A stretch of DNA of 18,699 nucleotides from Bacillota bacterium (GTDB taxonomy: Bacteria > Bacillota > Clostridia > Peptostreptococcales > Anaerovoracaceae). Positions 1 through 7,865 of this stretch are shown here, piece by piece. The translations under genes and the position numbers were made by a program. The notes under the pieces were generated by a model. That model was not told where the DNA came from. It worked only from the letters and a program-made list of their open reading frames with translations, and did no database searches. The DNA lies in contig CAJPNN010000031.1 of the NCBI GenBank assembly GCA_905372035.1, positions 1 to 18,699 of the forward strand, read 5' to 3'. Numbering within the stretch: position 1 is the stretch's first letter; the number at the start of each line of letters is the position of its first letter.

Positions 1-877
1 GTGCTGCAAGATCCGCCATCAAAGATTTTCTTCTTTCTCCGAATCCCGGTGCTTTTACAGCCACACAGTCAAACGTTCCTCTAAGCTTATTAACAACAAT
101 TGTAGCAAGAGCTTCTCCTTCGACGTCTTCGCTGATTATAAGAAGCTTTCTTCCCTGCTGAACAATCTGCTCCAATATAGGGAGTATCTCCTGTATGTTT
201 GTGATTTTCTTATCTGTCATCAAGATGTACGGATTTTCCATAACCGCTTCCATCTTTTCCATATCGCTTACCATGTATGCTGAAAGATATCCTCTCTCAA
301 ACTGCATACCCTCAACAACCTCTAAAGTGGTTCCCATGGACTTGGATTCTTCAACGGTAATAACTCCGTCTTTACCTACTTTCTCCATAGCTTCGGAAAT
401 CAGTTCTCCAACCTCTTCATCATCTGCGGATACGGATGCAACCTGTGCGATGTTCTGTTTTCCTTCAACTTGCTTTGAAATGTTTTTAATTTCTTCAACC
501 GCAACATCAACCGCGCCTTTTATACCTTTTCTGATCGCCATAGGATCAGCGCCCGCAGCCACGTTTTTGAATCCCTCTTTAATCATGATCTGTGCTAAAA
601 GAGTGGCTGTTGTAGTACCGTCTCCTGCAACGTCATTTGTCTTCGTCGCAACCTCTTTGACAAGCTGTGCTCCCATATTTTCAAGAGGATCCTCAAGCTC
701 AATTTCCTTTGCAATAGTCACACCGTCATTAGTTATCATAGGTGCTCCGAATTTCTTTTCAATAAGCACGTTCCTGCCCTTAGGGCCCATTGTTATTTTA
801 ACTGTATCAGCCAAACGATCAACACCTGACTGTAATTTTCTTCTGGCATCTTCGCCAAACATAATTTCATTTGCCAT
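1..877 (-). CDS. groEL: Chaperonin GroEL (60 kDa chaperonin), N-terminal part, cut by window edge
   Basis: ATP-driven protein-folding chaperonin that works in the cytosol as a double heptameric ring with GroES. The frame opens at the ATG at 877 (MANEIMFGEDARRKLQSG) behind a GAGAGGTG ribosome binding site and stays open to base 1, giving about 292 residues of the usual ~540; the C-terminal half and the GGM tail lie outside the window. Visible hallmarks are TMGPKGRNV (29-37), NDGVTIAKEIELEDP (50-64), the ATP-hydrolysis loop AGDGTTT (84-90, Asp86) and VKAPGFGERRKSLMADLAA near the edge. It starts 27 bases after the groES stop and shares the groES promoter and CIRCE operator. The identification is essentially certain. 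Confidence 0.98.
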   Translation of the reverse strand, partial: MANEIMFGEDARRKLQSGVDRLADTVKITMGPKGRNVLIEKKFGAPMITNDGVTIAKEIELEDPLENMGAQLVKEVATKTNDVAGDGTTTATLLAQIMIKEGFKNVAAGADPMAIRKGIKGAVDVAVEEIKNISKQVEGKQNIAQVASVSADDEEVGELISEAMEKVGKDGVITVEESKSMGTTLEVVEGMQFERGYLSAYMVSDMEKMEAVMENPYILMTDKKITNIQEILPILEQIVQQGRKLLIISEDVEGEALATIVVNKLRGTFDCVAVKAPGFGERRKSLMADLAA

Positions 878-904
878 TTTATACACCTCTCTCAACTGTT
901 TATA

Positions 905-1177
905 TTACTGAAGTACTGCTAAAATATCTCTCTGGCTTACGATCATTACATCTTCACCATCCACTTTTACCTTTGTTCCCGCATATTCTGAAAATATAAC
1001 CAAATCTCCAACGGCAACTTCCATTTTAACGTCCTCTTTTCCCGGTCCTACAGCAAGCACTCTGGCAATCTGCGGTGCCTCTTTTGACTGTCCCGGAAGA
1101 ACTATACCACTCTTAGTTTTCTCTTCAGCTTCTTCTCTCTTGATAACTACTCTGTCTGCCAACGGCTTAATGTTCAT
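905..1177 (-). CDS. groES: Co-chaperonin GroES (10 kDa chaperonin)
   Basis: Seven-subunit lid that caps the GroEL ring and encloses the folding chamber. The product is 90 aa (family about 94): MNIKPLADRVVIKREEAEEKTKSG at the N-terminus including the mobile loop (KTKSGIVLPG), then GDLVIFSEYAGTKVKVDGEDVMIV and the C-terminal DILAVLQ. I chose the ATG at 1177 because it has GGGAGG at the right distance and gives the canonical MNIKPL start. An in-frame extension to 1222 is possible but would start inside the leader with no family support. First gene of the groESL operon. Confidence 0.98.
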   Translation of the reverse strand: MNIKPLADRVVIKREEAEEKTKSGIVLPGQSKEAPQIARVLAVGPGKEDVKMEVAVGDLVIFSEYAGTKVKVDGEDVMIVSQRDILAVLQ

Positions 1178-1226
1178 TTCAAAAAACCTCCCTTTGTTAT
1201 ATAAATTCATACTTACAACCATTTTG

Positions 1227-1253
1227 TCAGCACTCGCACCTCTTGAGTGCTAA
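1227..1253 (-). promoter_or_regulatory. CIRCE operator (HrcA repressor site) of groESL
   Basis: Inverted repeat TCAGCACTC-N9-GAGTGCTAA (plus-strand reading), 17 of 18 arm positions matching the consensus TTAGCACTC-N9-GAGTGCTAA; the single change is C for T at the second base. It lies between the predicted -10 box and the groES ribosome binding site, where bound HrcA would block transcription at normal temperature. hrcA itself is not in the window. Confidence 0.97.
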
Positions 1254-1257
1254 ATAT

Positions 1258-1287
1258 ATTTTAATACATCTATCTTTAAAAAGTCAA
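1258..1287 (-). promoter_or_regulatory. Sigma-A-type promoter of groESL
   Basis: On the minus strand, -35 TTGACT (1282-1287) and -10 TAAAAT (1258-1263) are separated by 18 bases, placing transcription start in or next to the CIRCE element. A TTAAAA box with 17-base spacing overlaps the same -10. The position fits classic vegetative transcription of groESL relieved from HrcA repression. Confidence 0.75.
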
Positions 1288-1328
1288 TAGCATATTTTAA
1301 TATTTTATGATAAACACGAATCCTTTTA

Positions 1329-1733
1329 TCAAAGCTCTTCAAGCAGGAACATTGTGAGTGTAGCCGCAGCAACCGGCTGTCTTTTTTCATTATATATCAA
1401 AACTTTAGCAACCGCGGTACTCTTTCCTTTATGCAAAACTTCACCTTCAGCAGTCAATTTTCCACTTTTTGTTCCTTTTATAAAATTAATCGATGAATCT
1501 ATAGTTACACAATTTCTACCATAGCTTACAACCGATAAGCCGCCGGCAACATCCGCCATGGTAAAAATAAATCCTCCGTGAACATTTCCCGAAAAGTTGT
1601 TTGCCGGAAATTCCTCGACAGGTTCACTCTCCAAAATGGCCTTACCAAGCGTCAAATCAACGAGTTTGATCCCGCAATGATTTGTAAAAACGTCCAATTC
1701 CTTGACTTCCTGCTTTATCCTCTCCAAATCCAT
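1329..1733 (-). CDS. PaaI-like hotdog-fold acyl-CoA thioesterase
   Basis: Predicted cytosolic hotdog-fold thioesterase of 134 aa, a normal length for the PaaI/DUF4442-like group; members hydrolyse acyl-CoA or aryl-acyl-CoA thioesters. The family motif is clear: N50-V-H-G-G54, continuing FIFTMADVAGG with Asp61 in the place of the usual catalytic acidic residue, followed by the strands VTIDSSINFIKG and KLTAEGEVLHKGKSTAVAKV. The start at 1733 has only a weak, rather distant AAGGA (about 13 bases away). It is 33 bases behind the CPBP gene and probably the last gene of the ddh-pot transcript. The substrate cannot be deduced; nothing nearby is an acyl-CoA pathway. Confidence 0.85.
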   Translation of the reverse strand: MDLERIKQEVKELDVFTNHCGIKLVDLTLGKAILESEPVEEFPANNFSGNVHGGFIFTMADVAGGLSVVSYGRNCVTIDSSINFIKGTKSGKLTAEGEVLHKGKSTAVAKVLIYNEKRQPVAAATLTMFLLEEL

Positions 1734-1766
1734 AAACCGCTCTTTCCTTTCATCATATTTATAAAA

Positions 1767-2825
1767 CTATCTAAATCCGAGAATTCCGCTTGCAACATTT
1801 ATTAACATAAGAACAACCGATAAAATCATAAAAATCATAGTCTGAGACGCCGTCAAATATGCTGCAACCTTCTGCCCTGTCGTAAGCCCGGGCATAGCGT
1901 CTTCAAGTTCGAACAAATCTCTGTTCCTTGCCTTCTCAATAACAAGGAATATGATCCCCAAAGCAATCATCAAAACAGATATTACGGTTACCGCCTTCTC
2001 TCCCGATATAACCCATTCAGGAATCTGTGCCTTGTATATCAAATCACCTTTTTTGTTTGAGCCCCATCCGCTGAAACAAAGCCCCAGCAACCTGATCAAA
2101 CTGTATCCCATATGCACCATAATAGCCGGCCTTACCGATTTCGCCTTAACCATCAGAAAACCGCAGACTATTCCTAAAACCACGGCATTTGCAGCTTGGT
2201 CTATTTGAACAAAAATCAATCCGCAAACCGCTCCTGTAGAAATAATTCCGAACCACTCACCATATCTAACGGTATTTTTCAATATCGTCCCTCTATAAAG
2301 AACCTCTTCAAGAAAAGGTGCGATAAAGCCTAATACTATAAGAGTTATTATCCTGTTTGCCATTTCCGGTTGAACTGTTGTATTAACATCTAAAAGGTTC
2401 AATCCTGTAACGATTTCTAAAATAAGAAATATACCTTTTACTAAATATTGGAGTATCTGTGTTATTCCGATCCCGATTATCACCCACCTTAATGTTGCAA
2501 ATCGTTTTTCCGGCGGTTTTCTCAATATCATACCGACCGCTTCCGGCCTCTTGCGATTCGCTATTTTTATAGCGATCGGGAAAAGCAAAATATATACGAG
2601 AATATACATAACCGGGTTATATATGTATTTTATATGGCTTTCTCCTATCGGAAGTAATTCCAGCACAAAATACACTCCGTACTTTAAAATTGTCGCTGCG
2701 ATCAAAAACCATATCAACGCCGTACAGTTTCTACCCGCACTCCTGCGGAGTCTCCTTTTCATATCTACGGTTATTTCCCTGTCACGCAGCCTTGAATTCC
2801 TCAAATCCGCCGAATTCGATCTCAT
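1767..2825 (-). CDS. CPBP-family (CAAX/Abi) intramembrane protein with altered catalytic residues
   Basis: Integral membrane protein, 352 aa, with about eight hydrophobic segments. The CPBP (CAAX protease and bacteriocin-processing) domain is visible at 165-245: motif 1 is intact, E173-E-V-L-Y-R178 (EExxxR). Motif 2, normally FxxxH, reads F205-V-Q-I-D209. The last motif, normally HxxxN/B, reads H238-M-G-Y-S242. So one predicted metal-binding His is replaced by Asp. Members process prenylated proteins or peptides, or give bacteriocin self-immunity, but several are not proteases. The start at 2825 has AAGGAG 11 bases upstream, overlapping the end of potD, so the gene is probably translated from the pot transcript. 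Protease activity is uncertain. Confidence 0.85.
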   Translation of the reverse strand: MRSNSADLRNSRLRDREITVDMKRRLRRSAGRNCTALIWFLIAATILKYGVYFVLELLPIGESHIKYIYNPVMYILVYILLFPIAIKIANRKRPEAVGMILRKPPEKRFATLRWVIIGIGITQILQYLVKGIFLILEIVTGLNLLDVNTTVQPEMANRIITLIVLGFIAPFLEEVLYRGTILKNTVRYGEWFGIISTGAVCGLIFVQIDQAANAVVLGIVCGFLMVKAKSVRPAIMVHMGYSLIRLLGLCFSGWGSNKKGDLIYKAQIPEWVISGEKAVTVISVLMIALGIIFLVIEKARNRDLFELEDAMPGLTTGQKVAAYLTASQTMIFMILSVVLMLINVASGILGFR

Positions 2826-2840
2826 AAATTACCGTTCTCC

Positions 2841-3896
2841 TTATTTTCCCGTGGCATTTTTAAATTCTGTCCATACCTTGCTGTGAGCCTCTTCCGCTTT
2901 TGAGTTTACCGGGCGTATCATTTCCATATCATTGAGATTTTCAGGAAGCGTCAAATACTTTTTCTCTTTCTTAGACAAATATTTTTCCGCAGCGGAGTTC
3001 GTACAATAGTACCCTATATGCGAAGCACACTTTGCTGCATTCTTAGGTTCAAGTATATAGTTTAAAAATTTATATGCAGCATCTTTATTAGGTGCTTTTG
3101 ATGTCACAAAAGATGCCATAACGCCGAAACCTATACCTTCTTTTGGAAAAACCACCTTCAAGTCGGAATTATTCTTAAGAGCCGCCGTAACCTGAGACGT
3201 ATACATAACCGCCGCATTTATCTCTCCTGAAAGTAAGTCATCCTGCAAATTATCATCTTTTATAAGCCTTACGTTAGGTGCAAGCTTTTTAAGTTTAGCT
3301 CCTGCCGCTTCAATGGTTTTAACGTCTTCCTCGTTATAACTCTTACCCATAGTTGTCAGTGCCATTCCGTCTATAACTCTAAAGTTCGCAACTATACCGA
3401 GACTGTCTTTGAGCTTGCCGTCCCACAAATCCTCATAACCCTCTATCTTCATTTTGACTTTATCCGGGTTATACACTATAGTCTGAATTCCCGCGGCATA
3501 CGGAATCGTATATTCATTTTTTTCATCATAAAACAATCCCTTATACCTGTAATTTATGTTTTCAAATCCTTTTATTTTCTTCATATCGAGTTTTTCGACT
3601 AAACCCGCCTCTATAGCGGTCTTAACGATATAGTCGTCAGCTATGATAAGGTCGTATTCTCCACCTTCAGCAGCCTTCAACTTCGCCAGCATGGTTTCAT
3701 CAGTATCAAAATTATTGATGTTTATTTTTATTCCGGTTTCTTTTGTAAATCCGTCCAGAACTTCTTTAGGAAAGACTCCGTCCCAAGTATAAATATTCAA
3801 AACTTCACCGCTTTCTCTTCCCGTTTCGCCGCCACATCCCGACAGAGGAACAACAATAATTGCCAACATCATGACCAAAACCAAAATCTTTTTCAT
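2841..3896 (-). CDS. potD: Spermidine/putrescine ABC transporter substrate-binding lipoprotein
   Basis: Extracytoplasmic polyamine-binding lipoprotein that delivers substrate to PotBC. 351 aa. The signal peptide ends in lipobox L18-S-G-C21, so the mature protein is lipid-anchored through Cys21. The PotD-type fold follows: VLNIYTWDGVFPKEVLDGFTKETG, YDLIIADDYIVKTAIEAGLVEKLD and YTIPYAAGIQTIVYNPDKV. Acidic and aromatic residues in these segments match polyamine-binding positions of the family. The ATG at 3896 has a good GGAGGG site. Last of the four transporter genes, set off from potC by an 81-base gap that contains an A+T-rich hairpin. Substrate preference (putrescine or spermidine) cannot be read from sequence. 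Confidence 0.93.
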   Translation of the reverse strand: MKKILVLVMMLAIIVVPLSGCGGETGRESGEVLNIYTWDGVFPKEVLDGFTKETGIKININNFDTDETMLAKLKAAEGGEYDLIIADDYIVKTAIEAGLVEKLDMKKIKGFENINYRYKGLFYDEKNEYTIPYAAGIQTIVYNPDKVKMKIEGYEDLWDGKLKDSLGIVANFRVIDGMALTTMGKSYNEEDVKTIEAAGAKLKKLAPNVRLIKDDNLQDDLLSGEINAAVMYTSQVTAALKNNSDLKVVFPKEGIGFGVMASFVTSKAPNKDAAYKFLNYILEPKNAAKCASHIGYYCTNSAAEKYLSKKEKKYLTLPENLNDMEMIRPVNSKAEEAHSKVWTEFKNATGK

Positions 3897-3925
3897 ATTC
3901 TCTTCCCTCCATTTAAAAAATAACC

Positions 3926-3948
3926 ATATAAGAAAAACAAGCTTATAT
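3926..3948 (-). repeat. A+T-rich inverted repeat in the potC-potD gap
   Basis: Perfect 7-bp arms ATATAAG/CTTATAT around a 9-base loop, between the potC stop and the potD ribosome binding site. As RNA it would be a weak stem. The position, just before the binding-protein gene, suits an mRNA-processing or stability element, but this is inference; it is not a convincing terminator. Confidence 0.35.
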
Positions 3949-3977
3949 CCGCCGACCTACAGCTATTGTGCCGTCTG

Positions 3978-4757
3978 TCAATTTTGTTCGCTGTGCTTCT
4001 TTCCTAAAAACGCCGACAACAACAATATCACTATCGTAACAAGCAGCATAAGCGTACAAAGTGCATTGATCTCAGGCGTCACTCCCGTTTTCAGCTGTGA
4101 ATATATCTTTATCGGAAGAGTATTGGTGTTTACCCCCGTAACAAATATACTTATTATAACATCATCCAAGCTCATAGCGAAAGCTAAAAGCATTCCCGAT
4201 ATCACAGCCGGCATAAGCTGAGGAAGAACAATATTTAAAATGACCTGATATTCTTTCGCACCCAAGTCCCTGGCCGCCTCCTGAACATTTATATCAATCC
4301 CTGACAATCTGCCCTTCACAACCGTATATATATAAGGAATGCAAAATGTCGAATGTGCTATGACAAGCGTTCCCATTCCGAAAGGCATACCTAGCATCGA
4401 AAAAAAAGCCATAAACAGCATACCCAATATGATTTCCGGAATCATTATAGGCAGCATTGTAAGATATTCCACCGAGCTTTCAGCTCTCATCTTTGAACGT
4501 CTTATTCCTACAGCTCCAAGCGTTCCTATTATTCCTGACAACACACTGCTCAAAGTAGCCAAAACCAAACTGTTTTTAAGTGCAACAAACATATCCACAT
4601 CATCAAAGAGCTGTCTGTACCATTCAAGTGACAATCCCGACCAAACACTTGATATCTTACTTCCGTTAAAAGAATACACCACAACAACTGCTATTGGAAG
4701 ATATATAAGCAACATTATCAAAACCAGGAAAACCTTTGAAAATTTTATTTCTTTCAT
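3978..4757 (-). CDS. potC: Spermidine/putrescine ABC transporter permease PotC
   Basis: Inner-membrane permease half of the polyamine importer. 259 aa, normal for PotC, with about six membrane segments beginning at residues 8-30. The EAA loop that contacts the PotA ATPase is clear at 160-172 (EAARDLGAKEYQV), followed by the typical LPQLMPAVISGMLLAFAMSLDDVIISIF. The start ATG shares one base with the potB stop (TAATG) and has GGAGGG about 9 bases upstream, so translation is coupled. Confidence 0.95.
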   Translation of the reverse strand: MKEIKFSKVFLVLIMLLIYLPIAVVVVYSFNGSKISSVWSGLSLEWYRQLFDDVDMFVALKNSLVLATLSSVLSGIIGTLGAVGIRRSKMRAESSVEYLTMLPIMIPEIILGMLFMAFFSMLGMPFGMGTLVIAHSTFCIPYIYTVVKGRLSGIDINVQEAARDLGAKEYQVILNIVLPQLMPAVISGMLLAFAMSLDDVIISIFVTGVNTNTLPIKIYSQLKTGVTPEINALCTLMLLVTIVILLLSAFLGKKHSEQN

Positions 4758-5632
4758 TATAAAATTCCCTCCAGTTCTTTAGATTTTGAAATCTTTTGAG
4801 TAAGCCACAAAATAATTCCCGTAACTATGGAAAGCACCACCGACAAAGCTGCCGCAAAAGGCAGATCATGTACCTTAAGCATTTGATCCTGTATAAGATT
4901 ACCTATAAGCACCACCTTATTTCCGCCCAAAATATCCGCTATAAAAAATAGTCCCACCGACGGTATAAATGTCAAAACAATCCCGGATAAAAGCCCCGGC
5001 AAAGTCATCTTAAAAGTTATAGTAGAAAAAGCTTTCCACGAGCTTGCCCCTAAATCACGAGCCGCCTCAACAAGTCCCCAATCCATCTTTTCCGCACTTG
5101 AATAGACCGAAAAAATCATAAACGGCAACAATCCGTATACGAGCCCTGTAACCACGGCAGGATACGTATATAACAGCTTCAACGGCTCTTCCGTTATATG
5201 GAGTCGCATAAGCAATGTATCAAGCAATCCGTCTGTCCTCAATATTATTATCCAACCGTACATCCTTATTAACGCACTCGTCCAAAACGGGAGCATAAGA
5301 AGGAGCATCATAGTTTTTTTCCAACCTGCCGACAGTCTCGCCATGAAATATCCGAAAGGATATCCTATTAAAATCATGACCGCCGTTGATATAAAAGCAA
5401 GTTTTACAGAAGTTAAAATCGTCTGAAAATATATAGGTTCAAATATGTTTTTATAGTTTTTAAATGTGAATATCGCTTTAGTTTCCCATATACCGTCCTT
5501 TGTCATAAAAGAAAGCACTATCATATATATAAAAGGCAGCACCACGAACAAAAACGTAAAAATACACATGGGCATACTCATAACAAGTCCCATTCTCCTG
5601 TCTTTCATGTATAAAGATCCGGTTTTATTCAT
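4757..5632 (-). CDS. potB: Spermidine/putrescine ABC transporter permease PotB
   Basis: Second permease of the polyamine importer; pairs with PotC. 291 aa from the chosen start, with about six membrane segments, the first at 15-40. The EAA loop is at 189-201 (EAARDLGASSWKA), followed by LPGLLSGIVLTFIPSVGLFFIADILGG. I chose the ATG at 5632 (MNKTGSLY) over the upstream in-frame codon at 5653. It overlaps the potA stop as ATGAATAA and is preceded by a GAGGAGGAG site that itself encodes the acidic tail of PotA. This is tight translational coupling that would keep ATPase and permease amounts balanced. Confidence 0.95.
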   Translation of the reverse strand: MNKTGSLYMKDRRMGLVMSMPMCIFTFLFVVLPFIYMIVLSFMTKDGIWETKAIFTFKNYKNIFEPIYFQTILTSVKLAFISTAVMILIGYPFGYFMARLSAGWKKTMMLLLMLPFWTSALIRMYGWIIILRTDGLLDTLLMRLHITEEPLKLLYTYPAVVTGLVYGLLPFMIFSVYSSAEKMDWGLVEAARDLGASSWKAFSTITFKMTLPGLLSGIVLTFIPSVGLFFIADILGGNKVVLIGNLIQDQMLKVHDLPFAAALSVVLSIVTGIILWLTQKISKSKELEGIL

Positions 5633-6752
5633 CAGACTCCTCCTCATCAACAATCACTGCATTGGCGGGTTCCCATCCTATATGAATCCGGTCTCCCACC
5701 GAAAGATTAGAGTCTATCCCGTGCCTTGAAGCAATTATAGTCTTTCCGTCGTCCGTTTCAAGAACTATCCTTAACATACCTGCGGTAAAATGCTTGTCCT
5801 TGACTTCAACACAAAAAGTGTCGGACATATTATCTTCCTCCGCCTGTAATGCCGCTTCCATACAAGATTCAGAGCCTTCTTCGGGAAAATAAATAGAGTC
5901 CGAACGAACTGCTATGTTGACCATGTCTCCCGGATTTACATCTTTACCTCTCACGAACACTTTTGCGGTGCCGCCTTTAATTTTAACTTTTAAAATACCG
6001 TGATCATTTTCTATAGCTTGTGCCTTTAAAACATTCGCCTCACCGACAAATCTTGCGACAAAGTCCGTCTTCGGTCTTGAATATATTTCCTCCGGTGTTC
6101 CAATCTGAGAAAATCCGCCCGCTCTCATAACCGCAATTCTGTCACTCATATTGAGTGCTTCCTCCTGATCATGAGTTATATATATAAAAGTTATGCCCAT
6201 TCTCTCCTGAATACTTTTAAGCTCTATTTGCATCTGTCTCCTAAGCTGTAAATCTAAAGCCCCAAGCGGCTCGTCAAGCAAAAGCACCTTCGGGTTTTTC
6301 ACCAATGCCCTTGCTATTGCAACTCTTTGCTTCTGCCCGCCCGAAAGCTCGTTCGGCATTCTCTTTTCATAACCCTCAAGCCGAACCATTTTAAGCATTT
6401 CAGCAACTTTTTCTCGTATTTGATTTTTCGGCAGCTTGTCTATCTTGAGCCCATACCCTATATTCTGGCTCACAGTCATGTGCGGAAACAATGCATAATT
6501 CTGAAAAACCATATTTACATCTCTATTGTTCGCAGGTTCATTCGTGACATTTTTTGTATTCAAAAATATACGTCCGCTGTCAGTTTGCTCCATCCCCGCA
6601 ATTATCCGAAGCATCGTGGTTTTTCCACAGCCCGACGGTCCTAAAAGAGTTAAAAACTCGCCCTCTTTAACCTCAAGATTTATATCTTTAAGCGCCTGCA
6701 CTCCATCAAACGACTTGCTTATATTTTCAAGTTTTAAAATAATATTGCTCAA
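5625..6752 (-). CDS. potA: Spermidine/putrescine ABC transporter ATP-binding protein PotA
   Basis: ATPase that drives polyamine import; cytoplasmic face of the membrane, contacts the EAA loops of PotB and PotC. 375 aa. Walker A GPSGCGKTT (38-46), Q-loop Gln84, signature LSGGQKQR (136-143), Walker B LLLDEP with Glu161, H-loop His194. A C-terminal TOBE/OB-type regulatory region runs from about 240 to 370. The start is TTG at 6752 with GGGAGG five bases upstream; there is no ATG in a suitable place, and MSNIILKLENISKSF is the normal family start. It begins 27 bases after the ddh stop. Confidence 0.96.
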   Translation of the reverse strand: MSNIILKLENISKSFDGVQALKDINLEVKEGEFLTLLGPSGCGKTTMLRIIAGMEQTDSGRIFLNTKNVTNEPANNRDVNMVFQNYALFPHMTVSQNIGYGLKIDKLPKNQIREKVAEMLKMVRLEGYEKRMPNELSGGQKQRVAIARALVKNPKVLLLDEPLGALDLQLRRQMQIELKSIQERMGITFIYITHDQEEALNMSDRIAVMRAGGFSQIGTPEEIYSRPKTDFVARFVGEANVLKAQAIENDHGILKVKIKGGTAKVFVRGKDVNPGDMVNIAVRSDSIYFPEEGSESCMEAALQAEEDNMSDTFCVEVKDKHFTAGMLRIVLETDDGKTIIASRHGIDSNLSVGDRIHIGWEPANAVIVDEEESDE

Positions 6753-6779
6753 ACCTACCTCCCTAAAACTATCTGAAAT

Positions 6780-7760
6780 TTAGAGTACGGATGCCCTCAG
6801 TTCTTCTCCTGAAAACGGAGAAAGATATGCGGGCGGCACATCAAATACCGTCATTGCTCCGGTTTTTCCCTCTTTAAACAGCCTATAGCAGGCTCTTGCA
6901 TATGCAACCAAAACGCTTGCCGTAAATTCAGGATTCGAATCCAGTTTCAAGCTATATTCTATAATATGCGATTTATCTTTATTAAATCCGGTCTTGCCGG
7001 TTCTTATAACGAATCCTCCATGCGGAATTTCCGAATGATTTTTTTTCATTTCTTCCATACTTATAAAGTTAACGGTAGTATCATACTCGTCAAAATAATT
7101 AGGCATATTTTTTATTTCCGCTTCTATTTTTGATAAATCCGCTCCGTCGGAAGCAACTACAAAACATTCTCTCGTATGTTTTTCTCTCACGTTCAAATCG
7201 GGATTTTCTCCTGATCTTACTTTCTCGAGTGCAATGTCGACAGGAACGGTATACTGCCTGGCATCCATTACGCCTTCTATTCTTCTTATCGCATCGGAAT
7301 GTCCCTGACTCACGCCTCTGCCCCAAAAGGTATAATCTTTACCCTCAGGCAAAATGGATCTCGCATAAAGCCTGTTAAGAGAAAAGATTCCCGGATCCCA
7401 ACCCACGGATATCAATGCCGCTTTCTTTCCTTTCTTAGCTTCCGAATCAACCTTTTCAAAATGCTCCGGTATCTTTGCATGTGTATCAAAACTGTCAACA
7501 ACATTAAACTTCCCAGCAACTAAAGGTGTTTTTTCCGGCAAATCGGTTGCACTTCCCCCACATAAAACAACTACATCTATACCGTTCTGAAAATTTTCCA
7601 GTTCATTGACGGAATATACCCTGACATTATCCGTTTCTAATTTGATTTCCTCAGGATTTCTCCCTGTGAACACCCCTACAAGCTCCATGTCCTCATTCTG
7701 TCTTACAGCTGCTTCTACTCCTCTTCCGAGGTTTCCGTATCCTACTATTCCTACTCTCAT
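6780..7760 (-). CDS. ddh: meso-Diaminopimelate D-dehydrogenase
   Basis: NADPH-dependent enzyme that makes meso-diaminopimelate from tetrahydrodipicolinate in one step, a short cut to peptidoglycan precursor and lysine. 326 aa, the family length. N-terminal Rossmann loop GYGNLGRG (7-14), then GGSATDLPEKTP, SVGWDPGIFSLNR, WGRGVSQGHSDAIRRIEGV and HGGFVIRTG, all hallmarks of the Ddh family rather than DapB. The ATG at 7760 has AAGGAG at good spacing. It heads the run leading into potABCD, with only 27 bases before potA. No other lysine genes are adjacent, and no lysine riboswitch is seen in the short upstream region. Confidence 0.94.
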   Translation of the reverse strand: MRVGIVGYGNLGRGVEAAVRQNEDMELVGVFTGRNPEEIKLETDNVRVYSVNELENFQNGIDVVVLCGGSATDLPEKTPLVAGKFNVVDSFDTHAKIPEHFEKVDSEAKKGKKAALISVGWDPGIFSLNRLYARSILPEGKDYTFWGRGVSQGHSDAIRRIEGVMDARQYTVPVDIALEKVRSGENPDLNVREKHTRECFVVASDGADLSKIEAEIKNMPNYFDEYDTTVNFISMEEMKKNHSEIPHGGFVIRTGKTGFNKDKSHIIEYSLKLDSNPEFTASVLVAYARACYRLFKEGKTGAMTVFDVPPAYLSPFSGEELRASVL

Positions 7761-7825
7761 AACTTTTCTCCTTACACTCGCATCGATATATTATTTCCCT
7801 CTTAATAAGTATCTAAACAAAGAAC

Positions 7826-7845
7826 CCTCCCATAGAATCGGGAGG
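7826..7845 (-). terminator. Probable intrinsic terminator of the carboxyltransferase gene
   Basis: Perfect 6-bp stem CCTCCC/GGGAGG with an 8-base loop, starting 20 bases after the stop at 7866. On the minus strand it is followed by the T-rich run GTTCTTTGTTT. The T-tract is interrupted, so read-through into ddh is possible. Confidence 0.55.
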
Positions 7846-7865
7846 ATCCATAATACCCTTATACC

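Noticed and set aside
14..40. Apparent frameshift in groEL near the window edge
   Set aside because: On a first reading I obtained a non-GroEL tail. Re-deriving the codons base by base from the ATG at 877 gives GERRKSLMADLAA in frame, which is normal GroEL.
195..911. A 238-codon open frame on the plus strand opposite groEL and its start region
   Set aside because: It is antisense to the strongly conserved groEL coding sequence, its translation is low-complexity Ser/Thr/Ile/Phe-rich text, and it has no family resemblance. It is a shadow of groEL codon use.
1178..1222. N-terminal extension of groES (start at 1222)
   Set aside because: It would run through the ribosome binding site region and begin next to the CIRCE operator. 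GroES proteins start at the MNIKPL position, which has its own GGGAGG.
5633..5653. Upstream start for potB (21 bases longer)
   Set aside because: The ATG at 5632 has a GAGGAGGAG site at correct distance and the coupled ATGAATAA overlap with potA; the longer form has neither.
7761..7865. Lysine riboswitch upstream of ddh
   Set aside because: Only about 100 bases are available, part of which is the terminator of the upstream gene. No multi-helix lysine-riboswitch core can be recognised.
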